Counted from the first letter of the stretch, positions 1 through 9,633 are shown. The stretch is DNA of 36,538 bases from Nocardia sp. BSTN01 (GCF_015354405.1 NZ_JADKYP010000063.1:1-36538); one strand, 5' to 3'. Numbers and translations: made by a program. Notes: generated by a model from the sequence alone, not told the origin.

Positions 1-76
1 GCGGAGAACGGAACGTCAAATCGCCACGTCGGCTCGCGTTTGCGCTGGTCAGCGAGCCCCGGATGCGCGGGTGGCC

Positions 77-106
77 GACCTGAATCACACGGATGTGACT
101 CAGGTC
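77..106 (-). terminator. tyrS terminator hairpin
   Basis: A stem-loop lies 9 bases beyond the tyrS stop codon. The arms GACCTGA/TCAGGTC (7 bp) and TCACA/TGTGA (5 bp) are separated by one mismatch and close on a CGGA loop. There is no U-tract, which is common for actinobacterial terminators. Bases 1-76 hold no gene that I can support. Confidence 0.55.
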
Positions 107-115
107 ATGGCCAGA

Positions 116-1399
116 TCAGCTCCCGGCTCGGCGCGCGCCGGCGAAGTTCTTCTTGCCACGCCGCAGAACCAACCAGCGTCCGTGCAGGTAGTCGGTATCG
201 GCGGGCACCCACTCCGGATCAGAGATGCGCGCGTTGTTCACCGACGCGCCACCGTCGGCCACCGCGCGGCGAGCCGCGCCGCGACTGTCGGACAGTCCGG
301 AGGCGACCAGCAGATCCACGATCGTCGTTTCGGGACCGGCCTCCGCCACGGTGCCGTCACCGGCGGCTTCGGCCAGCGCGGAACCGAGCGTCGCCTCGTC
401 CAGATCGTGCAGATCGCCGCGGCCGAACAGCGCCTGGCTGGCCAGCTGCACCGCGCGGGTGTGCGCTTCCCCGTGCACGAGGGTGGTCATCTCGGCGGCG
501 AGGCGTCGCTGCGCTTCCCGGGCATGCGGACGCTCGGCGGTCGCGGTCTCGAGTTCGGCCAGTTCTTCGCGGTCGAGGAAGGTGAACCAGCGCAGGTAGC
601 GGATCACGTCGGCGTCGCCGGTGTTCACGAAGTACTGGTACCAGGCGTACGGGCTGGTCATCTCGGGGTCGAGCCAGAGGCTGCCGCCGCCGGTCGACTT
701 GCCGAATTTCTTGCCGTCGGCGGAGGTGACCAGCGGGGTGGTGAGGGCGTGGACCTGTTCGCCGTCGAGACGCCGGTTGAGTTCGACGCCGGCGATGATG
801 TTGCCCCACTGATCGGAGCCGCCGACCTGCAGCCGGCAGCCGTGGGCGCGGCGCAACTGCACGAAGTCGTTGGCCTGCAACAGCATGTAGCTGAATTCGG
901 TGTAGGAGATACCGTCGCTGTCGAGGCGGCGCTTGACCGTCTCGCGCGCGAGCATCACGTTCACCGAGAAGTGCTTGCCGATATCGCGGAGGAAGTCGAC
1001 GGCGCTGAGGTCGCCCGTCCAGTCCATATTGTTGGCGATGATCGCGCCGGTCGGCGATTCGTCGAAGTCGACGAAGCGTTGCAGCTGGCCGCGGATCCGG
1101 TCGGCCCACTCGGCGACGGTGTCGGTCGAGTTCATCACCCGCTCCCCCACGTCGCGGGGGTCACCGATCAGGCCGGTGGCGCCGCCGGCCAGGACGATCG
1201 GGCGATGTCCGGCCTGCTGGAACCGCTTGAGCGTGAGCAGGGGGACGAGGTGACCGGCATGCAGACTCGCCGCCGTGGGGTCGAAACCCGCATACAGCGT
1301 GATCGGGCCCTTCGCCGTATCGGCCCGCAGGGCGTCCAGATCCGTGGACTGTGCGATCAGTCCACGCCAGGTCAGTTCGTCGATGATGTCGGCGCTCAC
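116..1399 (-). CDS. tyrS: tyrosyl-tRNA synthetase
   Basis: Charges tRNA-Tyr with tyrosine in the cytoplasm (class I aminoacyl-tRNA synthetase). The HIGH-type motif reads LHAGHL near residue 46 and the KMSKS-type loop reads KFGKS near residue 230. A C-terminal S4-like RNA-binding part ends in [12 protein letters not shown], as in mycobacterial TyrS. The GTG at 1399 is chosen because family members begin at this point (S-A-D-I-I-D-E-L-x-W-R-G) and GGGAGG lies just upstream, although the spacing is tight. An ATG at 1426 would add nine residues. About 427 residues is the normal length. mpg lies 5 kb away on the same strand, whereas the two are adjacent in M. tuberculosis. Identity is secure; only the start is uncertain. 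Confidence 0.96.
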   Translation of the reverse strand: MSADIIDELTWRGLIAQSTDLDALRADTAKGPITLYAGFDPTAASLHAGHLVPLLTLKRFQQAGHRPIVLAGGATGLIGDPRDVGERVMNSTDTVAEWADRIRGQLQRFVDFDESPTGAIIANNMDWTGDLSAVDFLRDIGKHFSVNVMLARETVKRRLDSDGISYTEFSYMLLQANDFVQLRRAHGCRLQVGGSDQWGNIIAGVELNRRLDGEQVHALTTPLVTSADGKKFGKSTGGGSLWLDPEMTSPYAWYQYFVNTGDADVIRYLRWFTFLDREELAELETATAERPHAREAQRRLAAEMTTLVHGEAHTRAVQLASQALFGRGDLHDLDEATLGSALAEAAGDGTVAEAGPETTIVDLLVASGLSDSRGAARRAVADGGASVNNARISDPEWVPADTDYLHGRWLVLRRGKKNFAGARRAGS

Positions 1400-1566
1400 G
1401 CCCTCCCATCTTTCCGCACCGGGCACGATCGGCTGCGCTGGGTCGCCTTGTCCGGATGGGCGTGCTGTCCGGTGTCGGGGCCCCGCCGGCCCGGCGTGGA
1501 CGCGCGCGTATGTGTGCGAGCGTCCGGACCATGGCCGGTGGGCTCCGCTCCCGATGTACTCGAAGC

Positions 1567-2502
1567 ATGACCGAAAACAACATCAGCCAGAACGAAACCA
1601 CCGGCACCGCAACAATTTTCGATACCGCCGAATCCGATCAGCAGGCCGTGGCGGCTACCGCTTCCCGCGGCCTCGACCACACCGATGCGGGCCCTGTCGT
1701 CGTCTTGGGTGGCGCCGGGAAGACCGGTCGGCGGGTCGTGGCGCGTCTGGTCGAGCGCGGGATCGAGGTGCGACCGGCCTCCCGCTCGACGGCGATCGCC
1801 TTCGACTGGGCCGACCGGACGACCTGGGACGCCGCCCTGCACGGCGCCCGATCCGTCTACCTCGCGTACCAGCCGGATCTCGCCGCCCCGGGCGCCGACG
1901 AGGCGATCAGCGCACTGACCGAGGCGGCGCGGCGGGCCGGGGTGCGGCGACTGGTTCTGCTGTCCGGCCGGGGCGAGCCCGAAGCGCAGCGGTGTGAGGA
2001 GATCGCCCTGCGCAGTGGGCCGGCCACGACCGTCGTCCGGTGCAGTTGGTTCGCCCAGAATTTCAGCGAGGATTTTCTGGCCGAGGAGATCGCGGCGGGA
2101 CAGGTGACACTGCCGGCCGACGCGGTCGCCGAGCCGTTCGTCGACGCCGAGGACATCGCCGATGTGGCCGTCGCGGCACTCACCGAGGACGGGCATGCCG
2201 GTGAGATATACGAGCTGACCGGGCCGCGGGCGCTGACCTTCGCCGAGGCCGTCGCCACGATCGCCGCCGCCACCGGTCGCGACATCGAGTATCAGCCGGT
2301 GAGCCTGGACGAGTACGCCGCCGCGATGTCGGAGATGGGACTGCCTCGCGAGGCGTCGACTCGCTGGTCTATGTGTTCGGCACCGTTCTCGACGGTCGCA
2401 ATACGGCCGTCGCCGACGGGGTCGAGCGCGCGCTGGGGCGGGCGCCGCGATCGTTCACCGACTATGCCCGGCGGACCGCGGCCGAGGGCGGTTGGCCGGT
2501 AG
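1567..2502 (+). CDS. NmrA-family NAD(P)-binding protein with frameshifted C-terminus
   Basis: Atypical short-chain dehydrogenase/NmrA family, which binds NAD(P) and often acts as a redox sensor or quinone reductase. The dinucleotide motif GGAGKTGRR lies near residue 47, after a polar N-terminal extension. The family-like sequence holds through [12 protein letters not shown] and then turns into arginine/serine-rich nonsense up to the stop at 2502. The expected family ending ([17 protein letters not shown], then [15 protein letters not shown]) is present in the +3 frame from about 2352 to a TGA at 2535-2537. A single base therefore appears to be lost near 2350-2352, by real mutation or sequencing error. 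No good ribosome binding site precedes the ATG at 1567. An AraC regulator follows on the same strand. Confidence 0.75.
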   Translation: MTENNISQNETTGTATIFDTAESDQQAVAATASRGLDHTDAGPVVVLGGAGKTGRRVVARLVERGIEVRPASRSTAIAFDWADRTTWDAALHGARSVYLAYQPDLAAPGADEAISALTEAARRAGVRRLVLLSGRGEPEAQRCEEIALRSGPATTVVRCSWFAQNFSEDFLAEEIAAGQVTLPADAVAEPFVDAEDIADVAVAALTEDGHAGEIYELTGPRALTFAEAVATIAAATGRDIEYQPVSLDEYAAAMSEMGLPREASTRWSMCSAPFSTVAIRPSPTGSSARWGGRRDRSPTMPGGPRPRAVGR

Positions 2503-2505
2503 CGG

Positions 2506-2529
2506 GCGGCGCATCGTCCGATGCGCCGC
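2506..2529 (+). terminator. 24-bp perfect palindrome at the end of the NmrA gene
   Basis: An 11-bp perfect inverted repeat (GCGGCGCATCG and its complement) has a 2-base centre. It starts 3 bases after the in-frame stop and lies inside the alternative-frame ending of the NmrA gene. There is no T-run. It probably terminates the NmrA transcript before the AraC gene. Confidence 0.5.
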
Positions 2530-2639
2530 GGGAGTGATCGGCCGTGCCGGTGATCATGCGCGATTTCCCGGGACGGCGCCGCCCCACCGGGGCTGGGAAC
2601 CCGGTTGCCGTGCCGGCCGCCATGCGCGATCGTCGTGGG

Positions 2640-3608
2640 ATGGATGCCCTCGCCGACCTGCTCGACGGCCCGCGCGCTCGCGGTGCGTTCGTGATGCGCT
2701 CACTGCTGGACCCGCCGTGGTCGCTGCGGATCCAGGACCGGGCGCCGCTCACGGTGGTGGTGGTGACCCGCGGATATGCCTATCTGGTGCCCGACGGCGA
2801 CGATCCGATCCGGCTCGATGAGGGCTCGGTCGCGATTCTGCGCGGTCCCGACCCGTACACGGTGGCCGACGAGCCCTCGACCCCGCCGCAGGCGATCGTT
2901 CACCCCGGGCAGACCACGACCACTCCGGATGGTGAACTGCTCTGTGAGACATGGGATCTCGGGGTGCGCAGCTGGGGGACGAATGCGGCCGGGACGACCG
3001 CACTGCTGACCGGAACCTACGAGGTGGCCGGCACGGTGAGCGACCGCCTGTTGCGCGCCCTGCCGCCGCGGGCCGTACTCGACGGTCACGAGGTGGACGA
3101 ACGTCTGCTCGGACTGTTGGTCGACGAGTCCGGCCGCGATGTGCCCGGGCAGGCATCGGTTCTCGACCGGCTGCTGGATCTGCTGACCATCGCAGCACTA
3201 CGCACGTGGTTCGCCCGGGCCGAGGCGCCGCAGTGGTACAGCGCCTACGCCGATCCCGTTGTGGGACAGGCGTTGCGGCTGCTCGAGCATAATCCCGCCC
3301 ACGATTGGACGGTCGCCGAACTGGCGGCGACCGTCGGGGCGTCCCGGGCGGCGCTGGCCCGCCGGTTCACCGAACTCGTGGGGGATCCGCCGATCGCCTA
3401 CCTCACCGAATGGCGGCTGGCGCGGGCGGCGGACCTGCTGCGCGGCACCGATGCGACCATCGAATCGATCGCGCGGCAGGTTGGTTACGGGACGGCGTTC
3501 AGTCTGAGTGCCGCGTTCAAACGGCGTTACGGGGTGAGCCCGGGTATGCATCGGCGCACCGAAACCCTTGCGGCGGAACCGGAACGCGACGCCGGTGCCG
3601 GCGGCTGA
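2640..3608 (+). CDS. AraC-family transcriptional regulator (cupin_6 type)
   Basis: Predicted DNA-binding regulator. The N-terminal ~200 residues look like the AraC cupin_6 sensor domain (DALADLLDGPRARGAF at the start, then a short beta-barrel). The C-terminal ~100 residues carry two AraC helix-turn-helix units (WTVAELAATVGASRAALARRF and the IARQVGYGTAFSLSAAFKRRYG region). The ATG at 2640 is chosen because family proteins begin with M-D-x-L-A-D-L-L; an in-frame ATG at 2544 would add 32 residues unlike the family. This type of regulator often sits beside SDR/NmrA oxidoreductases and may control the preceding gene, but that is inference from position. The inducer is unknown. Confidence 0.88.
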   Translation: MDALADLLDGPRARGAFVMRSLLDPPWSLRIQDRAPLTVVVVTRGYAYLVPDGDDPIRLDEGSVAILRGPDPYTVADEPSTPPQAIVHPGQTTTTPDGELLCETWDLGVRSWGTNAAGTTALLTGTYEVAGTVSDRLLRALPPRAVLDGHEVDERLLGLLVDESGRDVPGQASVLDRLLDLLTIAALRTWFARAEAPQWYSAYADPVVGQALRLLEHNPAHDWTVAELAATVGASRAALARRFTELVGDPPIAYLTEWRLARAADLLRGTDATIESIARQVGYGTAFSLSAAFKRRYGVSPGMHRRTETLAAEPERDAGAGG

Positions 3609-3702
3609 CACTGCGGTCATGATTCGGTGTCCTTCCGGATGCTCGATGTCTGTTCGAGCGCGCTCACCACAGAAGACGGGGCACTCCGGAGGAATTCATC
3701 AG

Positions 3703-4371
3703 TCAGGAGAAAGCGGATTTCAAGGCGCTCAGGTGCACCCGGCTGGCCGTGGCCGCGGTGTCGGCCGATTGATCGCGGATCGCGTCGAACAACACCTCGT
3801 GGGCGTGATGGTCTGCGGCGGGATCGGCCATCGGCCGCATTCGCAGCATCTCGGTCATCGCGCGGTGCACGCGCGGGACGAAGGCGTCGAACAACTGCAT
3901 CAGCACCTCGTTGTGCGCCGCGACGATCACGGTGCGGTGAAAGGCGGTGTCGGCGTCGACGAGATGTTCGACCGAATCGTCGGATCCGGCGCGCACCGAC
4001 AGCGCCTTCCGCATCATCCGCAGGTCGGCAGGCGTGCGCCGCTGTGCGGCCAGCGCCGCGGCCTCGGCCTCGATGGCGATGCGGGCCTCGATGACGGCGG
4101 CGATGTCGGCCCGGCGCAACACCTCGTCCCAGTCCTCGGCCACCTCCAGCGCGGTGACGAAAACGCCTGCCCCCTGGCGGCTTTCGAGCACGCCCTGACC
4201 GGACAGTTCCCGGATCGCCTCGCGCAGCGTGGAACGTCCGACACCCAGCTGGGCCGCGAGGGTCGTCTCGCCCGGCAGTTTGTGTCCGAGTTGCCATTCA
4301 CCCGCGCGGATCCGGTCGAGCAGGAGCCGGGCGGCCTGGGCCGCGAGCGGTTGCCTCTGCACGGTCGCCAT
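3703..4371 (-). CDS. GntR/FadR-family transcriptional regulator
   Basis: A 222-residue regulator. The winged helix-turn-helix spans about residues 5-70 (KLPGETTLAAQLGVGRSTLREAIREL, then QGVLESRQGAGVFV). An all-alpha FCD ligand domain follows, with the expected Asp/His metal or ligand-binding positions (DTAFHRTV, VPRVHRAM, HHAHEVLFDAI). FCD regulators usually sense organic acids. It is divergent from the LeuA-like synthase at 4541, separated by 169 bases, so that gene is its likely target. The intergenic region has two TTGTC copies with a 12-base period (4390-4394 and 4402-4406). Confidence 0.9.
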   Translation of the reverse strand: MATVQRQPLAAQAARLLLDRIRAGEWQLGHKLPGETTLAAQLGVGRSTLREAIRELSGQGVLESRQGAGVFVTALEVAEDWDEVLRRADIAAVIEARIAIEAEAAALAAQRRTPADLRMMRKALSVRAGSDDSVEHLVDADTAFHRTVIVAAHNEVLMQLFDAFVPRVHRAMTEMLRMRPMADPAADHHAHEVLFDAIRDQSADTAATASRVHLSALKSAFS

Positions 4372-4389
4372 CGGCCCTCACCTCTCTAC

Positions 4390-4406
4390 TTGTCTGAGGA
4401 GTTGTC
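4390..4406. promoter_or_regulatory. possible GntR operator (TTGTC direct repeat)
   Basis: TTGTC occurs twice with a 12-base period in the divergent gap between the GntR gene and the LeuA-like gene. The match is short and the assignment rests mostly on position. Confidence 0.2.
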
Positions 4407-4540
4407 ACTCGCTATGGTAGCCGACATGGGACAGGGACTGCTTCTCCTCGGCCGCCGCGGCGGGGTCTGAACGACCGGCACCCTGCCCGCGGGTTGCTGG
4501 GCTGCGCCGGTCGACATCTCCGACGCAGAAAGCCGATACC

Positions 4541-6283
4541 GTGCCCGCCCATACTTCCCGCTGGAATCGCCAGCGCCCCTCCGTCATGCCCTCGCATCGC
4601 TATCACGATGTGTACCACCGGGTTTCGGTGCCACTGACCGAGCGCAGCTGGCCCTCGAAACGCCTGGAATCCGCCCCGCTGTGGGTGCCGGTCGACCTGC
4701 GCGACGGCAATCAGGCCCTGGCCGAACCGATGGATCCGCAGCGCAAGCGCCGATTCTTCGAGATGCTGGTCGCGATCGGCTACAAGGAGATCGAGGTCGG
4801 CTATCCGAGCGCCTCGCAGACCGATTTCGACTTCGTCCGCCTCATCCGCGACGCCGAGCTGGCGCCCGCGGACGTCACCCTCGTCGTATTCACCCCGGCG
4901 CGTGCCGATCTCATCGCCCGGACCCTGGAATCGGTGGAGGGGATCACCAACGACGTGGTGATCCACATGTACACCGCGACCGCGCCGCTGTGGCGCGAGG
5001 TGGTGCTGGGCCGTTCCCGGGCCGACGTGGCGGAGATGATCGCCGCGGGTGGACGCGAGATCGCGCGACTGGCCGGTGACCGGCCGAATCTGCGATTCCA
5101 ATTCTCCCCCGAGGTTTTCATGCTCACCGAACCGGACTTCGTACTGGAGGTGTGCGATGCGATGACAGAGCTGTGGGACGCCTGCGCCCAGCGCCCGGTC
5201 GTGCTGAATCTGCCGGCGACGGTGGAGGTCGCCACGCCCAATGTCTACGCCGACCAGATCGAATACATGGACCGCAATCTGAGCCGCCGCGACGGGGTGA
5301 TCCTGTCGGTCCATCCGCACAACGACCGCGGCACCGGCATCGCCTGTGCGGAACTGGCGATGCTGGCCGGAGCCCAGCGCGTGGAGGGCTGTGTCTTCGG
5401 CAACGGTGAGCGCACCGGCAACGTCGACATCGCGACGCTCGCTTTGAATCTGCATGCCCAGGGCGTGGATCCGATGATCGACTTCTCCGATATCGACGGG
5501 ATCCGCCGCACCGTCGAGTACTGCACCCGGATGCCGGTGCCCGAACGACACCCCTACGTCGGGGATCTGGTCTACACCGCGTTCTCCGGAACACACCAGG
5601 ACGCGATCAGGAAGGGCTTCGCCGACCATCGCCGGCTGGCCGAACTCGCCGGGGTGCCGGAATCCGAGATCGAATGGCAGGTGCCGTATCTGCCCATCGA
5701 TCCGGCGGATGTCGGACGCAGCTACGAGGCGGTGATCCGGGTGAATTCACAGTCCGGCAAGGGCGGTATCGCCTATCTGCTGCAGAGCGGCTACGGGCTG
5801 GACCTGCCGCGACGATGGCAGATCGACTTCGCCCGGCACGTGCAGCGCCATACCGACGACAGCGGCGCCGAGGTGACCGCGCGGTGGCTGTGGGATCTGC
5901 TGCGGCAGGTGTACGGCCCGGCCGGCGACGGTATCGACTGTGCCGCGGGCCGGATTCGATGGCGGCACAACGAATCCGGCGAGGTCGCGTTCACCGCGCC
6001 GAGTGCCGACGGGGAGGTCTGGACCACCTCGGCGCCCGCCGATGCCGCGCGCACATTCATCGAGATACTCGCCGCGCACGACATCTCGATCGAGTCGCTG
6101 CACTCGACCGGCCATCGGCTGCCCGCCGGCGCGGATGCGGAATTCGTGGTCTACGGCGAGTTCCGGATCGGCGGCGACACTCGCTGGGCACTCGGCATCG
6201 CCGATACCGTCGCGGCGGCCGAACTGGCGGCGACGGCCGCGGCGGCGCAGCGCGTACGGGTCCCGGCCGATGTGACGAGCTGA
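4541..6283 (+). CDS. 2-isopropylmalate synthase family protein (LeuA type 2)
   Basis: Condenses acetyl-CoA with a 2-oxo acid, normally 2-oxoisovalerate at the first committed step of leucine synthesis. The catalytic TIM barrel has DLRDGNQAL near residue 52, the metal-binding [11 protein letters not shown] near 265, [13 protein letters not shown] near 283, and [10 protein letters not shown], all typical of type 2 LeuA. The GTG at 4541 is supported because W-N-x-Q-R before the M-P-x-x-R-Y segment is also found in mycobacterial LeuA. At 580 residues the C-terminal regulatory part is shorter and less conserved than the mycobacterial form, so leucine feedback cannot be assumed. Control by a divergent FCD-type GntR gene is unusual for housekeeping leuA. 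This could be a paralogue acting on another 2-oxo acid. Confidence 0.88.
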   Translation: MPAHTSRWNRQRPSVMPSHRYHDVYHRVSVPLTERSWPSKRLESAPLWVPVDLRDGNQALAEPMDPQRKRRFFEMLVAIGYKEIEVGYPSASQTDFDFVRLIRDAELAPADVTLVVFTPARADLIARTLESVEGITNDVVIHMYTATAPLWREVVLGRSRADVAEMIAAGGREIARLAGDRPNLRFQFSPEVFMLTEPDFVLEVCDAMTELWDACAQRPVVLNLPATVEVATPNVYADQIEYMDRNLSRRDGVILSVHPHNDRGTGIACAELAMLAGAQRVEGCVFGNGERTGNVDIATLALNLHAQGVDPMIDFSDIDGIRRTVEYCTRMPVPERHPYVGDLVYTAFSGTHQDAIRKGFADHRRLAELAGVPESEIEWQVPYLPIDPADVGRSYEAVIRVNSQSGKGGIAYLLQSGYGLDLPRRWQIDFARHVQRHTDDSGAEVTARWLWDLLRQVYGPAGDGIDCAAGRIRWRHNESGEVAFTAPSADGEVWTTSAPADAARTFIEILAAHDISIESLHSTGHRLPAGADAEFVVYGEFRIGGDTRWALGIADTVAAAELAATAAAAQRVRVPADVTS

Positions 6284-6287
6284 GCGC

Positions 6288-6911
6288 TCAGGCCGACCGC
6301 CCGACCTCGGGGGCGCGTGGACTGCGGCGGTAGGCCGAGACCGCCGGGGAGTCGCGCAACCACAGTCGCCACGGGCGGTCGGCGGCCAGGCTCACGCCGA
6401 CCCGGGGGCCCACGCCGATCGCGGCGGAGTCGGTGATCTCGGGCCCCAACTCCAATCGGATCGGCGCCGCCGGATCGAACAGCGCGGTGCCGTAGTCGGA
6501 GAGGGTGATTGCGAGGGCACTGCCGAAGTTCCCGGGCCCGCGCGCCAGATCGGCTTCGGTGCGGGCCGCGGGACGCCGTGAGCGCGCGACCTCGTGTCCC
6601 TCGATCACCTCACCGGCCCGCAGCAGCACGGCGCTGGCGACGCCGTCGGGGCCGCTGGTGACGTTCACGCAGGTGTGCATGCCGTAACTGAAGTAGACAT
6701 AGAGCATGCCGGGCGGGCCGAACATGACGGCATTGCGCGGGGTGCGGCCCCGGCCGGAGTGGGCCGCCGGGTCGTACCAGGGACCGGCCGGGTCACCGCC
6801 GTACGCCTCGACCTCCACGATGCGTACGGCGACCGGGCCGGACCGCATCGTCGCGCCCAGCACGCGGCGGGCGGAGGCCAGCGGTTCCACGGCGAGTTCC
6901 TCGGCAGACAC
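6288..6911 (-). CDS. mpg: 3-methyladenine DNA glycosylase, AAG/MPG type
   Basis: Excises alkylated purines from DNA to start base-excision repair. The protein matches the AAG/MPG fold: the active-site segment VEVEAYGG near residue 32 with its catalytic Glu, then AHSGRGRTPRNAVMFGPPG and the YVYFSYGMHTCVNV strand, and LARGPGNF near residue 123. At 207 residues it is a normal bacterial length. The start is the GTG at 6911. It converges on the LeuA-like gene with four bases between the stops; both stop codons lie inside the palindrome TGAGCGCTCA (6281-6290). In M. tuberculosis mpg lies directly next to tyrS; here about 4.9 kb with regulators and the LeuA-like gene separates them. Confidence 0.93.
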   Translation of the reverse strand: MSAEELAVEPLASARRVLGATMRSGPVAVRIVEVEAYGGDPAGPWYDPAAHSGRGRTPRNAVMFGPPGMLYVYFSYGMHTCVNVTSGPDGVASAVLLRAGEVIEGHEVARSRRPAARTEADLARGPGNFGSALAITLSDYGTALFDPAAPIRLELGPEITDSAAIGVGPRVGVSLAADRPWRLWLRDSPAVSAYRRSPRAPEVGRSA

Positions 6912-6979
6912 GGGTTCTCATTCTTACTCGAGCACCCGTGGTGACCGGCGCCACGCCCGCCGCGGACCGTCCGGCTCGG

Positions 6980-7300
6980 TCAGAGCCAGCGCTCGACGCC
7001 GCCGTGATGCGAGCAGGTGCCGCTGCGGTGGCGGCTGTAGCTGTAGGTGCCGTCGCCGCACTGTGCGGTCGCGCCGTCGGGATCCGATCCGGGACGCGGG
7101 ACGCAGGCGTGGTCGACGTTCTCGTAATCGCCCGCGGGGCAGGAGACGAAGGCCGGGGCGGCGGTCGCGGTGGTGGCGGCGGTGGGGGCGAAGACGGCGG
7201 CGAAGCCGACACCGGCGGCGAGCAGCCAGCCGGTCAGGGTGGTTCGACGGGCCGGAATCCTGGCGCCGGATCGACGGGTGCGGCTCGCTACGCTGTGCAC
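6980..7300 (-). CDS. small secreted DUF3761-type protein
   Basis: Function unknown. A basic N-terminus followed by a hydrophobic stretch (LTGWLLAAGVGFAAVFA) and an alanine-rich end forms a likely Sec signal peptide. The mature part is short and has five cysteines. It ends in CGDGTYSYSRHRSGTCSHHGGVERWL, shown here in shorter form as CGDGTYSYS...GTCSHHGGV, the hallmark of DUF3761 proteins. The GTG at 7300 is chosen because AGGAG lies eight bases upstream; an ATG at 7318 precedes that site and is less likely. About 106 residues. It probably acts outside the membrane. Confidence 0.72.
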   Translation of the reverse strand: MHSVASRTRRSGARIPARRTTLTGWLLAAGVGFAAVFAPTAATTATAAPAFVSCPAGDYENVDHACVPRPGSDPDGATAQCGDGTYSYSRHRSGTCSHHGGVERWL

Positions 7301-7395
7301 TTGTGAAACTCCTACCATTCTGATCTCGGCCGGAACTGTCCCGGCGGATGACAAAAATAGCGCATCCCGCAGCCGCACCGGACATTTCGGTCGAA

Positions 7396-8334
7396 TCAGA
7401 GGTACCGGGTCTCCTGCGGCGAGCGCAGGCCGGCGAGTTTGTCGGGGTTCACCTGGAAGCGCAGATTCTGCACGCGGCCGTCGAGAATGTCGAAGGTGAG
7501 CGCGCCGACGGGGAATCCGCCGATCTCGCCGACCACGCTCAGCTCACCGTTCACCACCGCGGCCCGCATCCGGATGCCGGTCAAAATGGGCTTGGCCAGC
7601 ACGCCGAGCAGCCAGCGGGCGACGTGGTCGGGGCCGTGCAGCGGGCGCCGGGCCGCGGTGACCTTGCCGCCGCCGTCGTTCCAGAGGGTGACGTCGGGAG
7701 CGAGCAGTTGCATCAGCGCGTTGACGTCGCCCCCGTTGGCGGCCGCCAGGAACTGCTCGGTGATCTCCTGCCGCGCAACGGGATCGGTGTCGTAGCGAGG
7801 CCGGCGCGCCTGCACGTGATTACGGGCGCGATGCGAGATCTGCCGGACGGTCGGCTCGGGCCGATCGAGGAAGCCGGCGATCTCGGCGGGCGAGAAGCCG
7901 AAGACGTCGCGCAGGACGAACACCGCACGTTCGACCGGGCCCAGCGTCTCCAGCACGACCAGCATCGCCGTGGACACCGTGTCGACGATCTCGACGCGCT
8001 CGGTGGCATCGGGTTCGCTCAGCAGCGGTTCGGGCAGCCACGGACCGACATAGGTTTCGCGCACCGCGCGGGCGCTGGTCAGCCGGTTCAGCGACAGGTT
8101 CGTCACCGTCCGCACCAGATACGCCTTGGGGTGGCGGACCCGGTCCCGGTCGGCCTCGTGCCATTTCAACCAGGCGTCCTGCAGCACGTCCTCGGCGTCG
8201 GCCACACTGCCGAGCAGTTGATACGCGGTGGCGAACAGCAGCCGGCGATGCGTGTCGAACGCATCCCCGGGGTTCGCCGGCGGGACCGTGGGCCGCGCGG
8301 TCATCGCACCGGCGTCCTCGGCATCACCGTTCAT
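7396..8334 (-). CDS. ECF sigma factor, ECF41 group, with SnoaL-like extension
   Basis: Extracytoplasmic-function sigma factor. Regions 2 and 4 span about residues 20-180 (LLFATAYQLLGSVADAEDVL, then LRDVFGFSPAEIAGFLDRP). A SnoaL-like C-terminal domain of ~110 residues follows and carries the two ECF41 signatures, DGGGK near residue 220 and NPDKL near 297. In ECF41 proteins this fused domain tunes sigma activity and no separate anti-sigma is needed. The ATG at 8334 has a purine-rich site (GGGAGAGG) upstream. It begins 45 bases after the FAD oxidoreductase stop on the same strand, so the two probably form an operon. ECF41 genes typically lie next to a carboxymuconolactone decarboxylase, oxidoreductase or epimerase. 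Confidence 0.92.
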   Translation of the reverse strand: MNGDAEDAGAMTARPTVPPANPGDAFDTHRRLLFATAYQLLGSVADAEDVLQDAWLKWHEADRDRVRHPKAYLVRTVTNLSLNRLTSARAVRETYVGPWLPEPLLSEPDATERVEIVDTVSTAMLVVLETLGPVERAVFVLRDVFGFSPAEIAGFLDRPEPTVRQISHRARNHVQARRPRYDTDPVARQEITEQFLAAANGGDVNALMQLLAPDVTLWNDGGGKVTAARRPLHGPDHVARWLLGVLAKPILTGIRMRAAVVNGELSVVGEIGGFPVGALTFDILDGRVQNLRFQVNPDKLAGLRSPQETRYL

Positions 8335-8379
8335 GCGCTCATCCTCTCCCGCTCGGTCGAGCAGTCGCAATATCGCGTC

Positions 8380-9633
8380 TCAGGCCCCGGTGCGGCCGGC
8401 CGCGCGCGTCGCGCGTCCACCGCGCGACAGGGTGACCGAGACACTCGCGCGCCGGCTCAGCCGGAACGTCGGGACCGGGCTGCTGCTGACGAACTCCTTG
8501 TACCGCACCGCGGCCCGGCCCGTCAGATATCCGCGCCGAGGGCTGTCGTCGGCGTGGGTGAATCCGATGACGGCGTCGCGGCGGCCGAGGCTGACCGGCT
8601 GATGGAAGTAGCCGAATCGGAACGGGCGCACCGGCTTTCCGCGCAGTCGCCGCGCGATGGTGTCGGCGGCGTAGGCCGCGGTCGGCATCCCGCTCTGGCA
8701 GGTGCCGTGCATGCGGCCCCACGGCTGGGTGATCGCGGCGGCGTCGCCGATCGCGTAGACGTCCGGATGCGACACCGACCGCAACGTCGCGTCGGTGACG
8801 ATGGCCCCCGCCGCGTCCGTGGTGATGCCGGCGTCGGCGGCCAGGGCGGGCACGCGCACTCCGGCGGTCCACAGCGTGAGCCCGGCCGGCACCATCACGC
8901 CACTGTCGAGGCGTACCGCGTCCGGCAGCACCTTGGTCACGCGAGTTCCGCTGCGGCGCACGATGTTCAGGCGATCCATGGCACGTTCGACGTACGCGCG
9001 CGGGCGCTCCCCCAGCATGGCGGCGGGTTCGCCGGTGCTGATCAGGGTGACGGTGAGGCCGGGATGGGATTCGGCGATTTCGGTGGCGGCTTCGACGCCG
9101 GTGAGACCGCCACCGCAGACCGCGACCGTTCCCCCGCTCGCCTCGAGTTCGGCCAGGCGCTGCGACATCCGATGCGCCGCGCGCGGATCGTCGAGGGTCC
9201 GGGCATGCTCGGCCACACCCGGCACGGTGGTGGTGTCGGCACGGCTGCCGAGGGCGTAGACCAGGGTGTCGTAGCCGAGTTCGGCGCTATCGTCGCAGAG
9301 CACGCGGTGCGCGACCGGATCGATCGCCGTGGCGGCGGCGCGATGGAAGGTCACGCCGGTGCCGGCCAGCAGGTCCGGGATGCGATGGTCGGCGAGTTCG
9401 GCACCGGCCGCGACCTGATGCATGCGCAGCCGCTCGGTGAACCGCTCCGACGGGTTGACCAGCGTGATGCGCACCGGCTGCTTGCGGGTGCGGCGCGCGA
9501 GCCGGATGGCCGCCAGCATTCCGGTGTAACCGGCACCGAGAACGACGATGTCGTGCGGCCGCCCGACGTCCGGCTCACGCTCGGTCCCTTCGTTGCGCTG
9601 GATCTCTCGGTTGCTGCGCTGGGTGTCGCTCAT
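8380..9633 (-). CDS. FAD-dependent NAD(P)H oxidoreductase (NDH-2-like)
   Basis: Pyridine nucleotide-disulphide oxidoreductase fold related to type II NADH dehydrogenases. The FAD motif VVLGAGYTGMLAA lies near residue 32, the second Rossmann motif CGGGLTGVEAATEIA near 165, and the second FAD contact VYAIGDAA near 290. The C-terminus is rich in Arg and Ser and may be membrane-associated, but no transmembrane helix is visible. The start is the ATG at 9633, preceded by AAAGGACAGGACC; an in-frame extension upstream reads through the promoter region. About 417 residues. It is the probable first gene of an operon with the ECF41 sigma factor and is likely that sigma's target. The electron acceptor is unknown. 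Confidence 0.88.
   Translation of the reverse strand: MSDTQRSNREIQRNEGTEREPDVGRPHDIVVLGAGYTGMLAAIRLARRTRKQPVRITLVNPSERFTERLRMHQVAAGAELADHRIPDLLAGTGVTFHRAAATAIDPVAHRVLCDDSAELGYDTLVYALGSRADTTTVPGVAEHARTLDDPRAAHRMSQRLAELEASGGTVAVCGGGLTGVEAATEIAESHPGLTVTLISTGEPAAMLGERPRAYVERAMDRLNIVRRSGTRVTKVLPDAVRLDSGVMVPAGLTLWTAGVRVPALAADAGITTDAAGAIVTDATLRSVSHPDVYAIGDAAAITQPWGRMHGTCQSGMPTAAYAADTIARRLRGKPVRPFRFGYFHQPVSLGRRDAVIGFTHADDSPRRGYLTGRAAVRYKEFVSSSPVPTFRLSRRASVSVTLSRGGRATRAAGRTGA

Noticed and set aside
1400-1566. T-box leader for tyrS
   Set aside because: The gap is short and lacks T-box features, and tyrS T-boxes are not typical of this phylum.
3703-4371. Overlapping plus-strand frame 3568-4470
   Set aside because: Antisense shadow of the GntR gene; the GntR HTH and FCD domain are clear on the minus strand.
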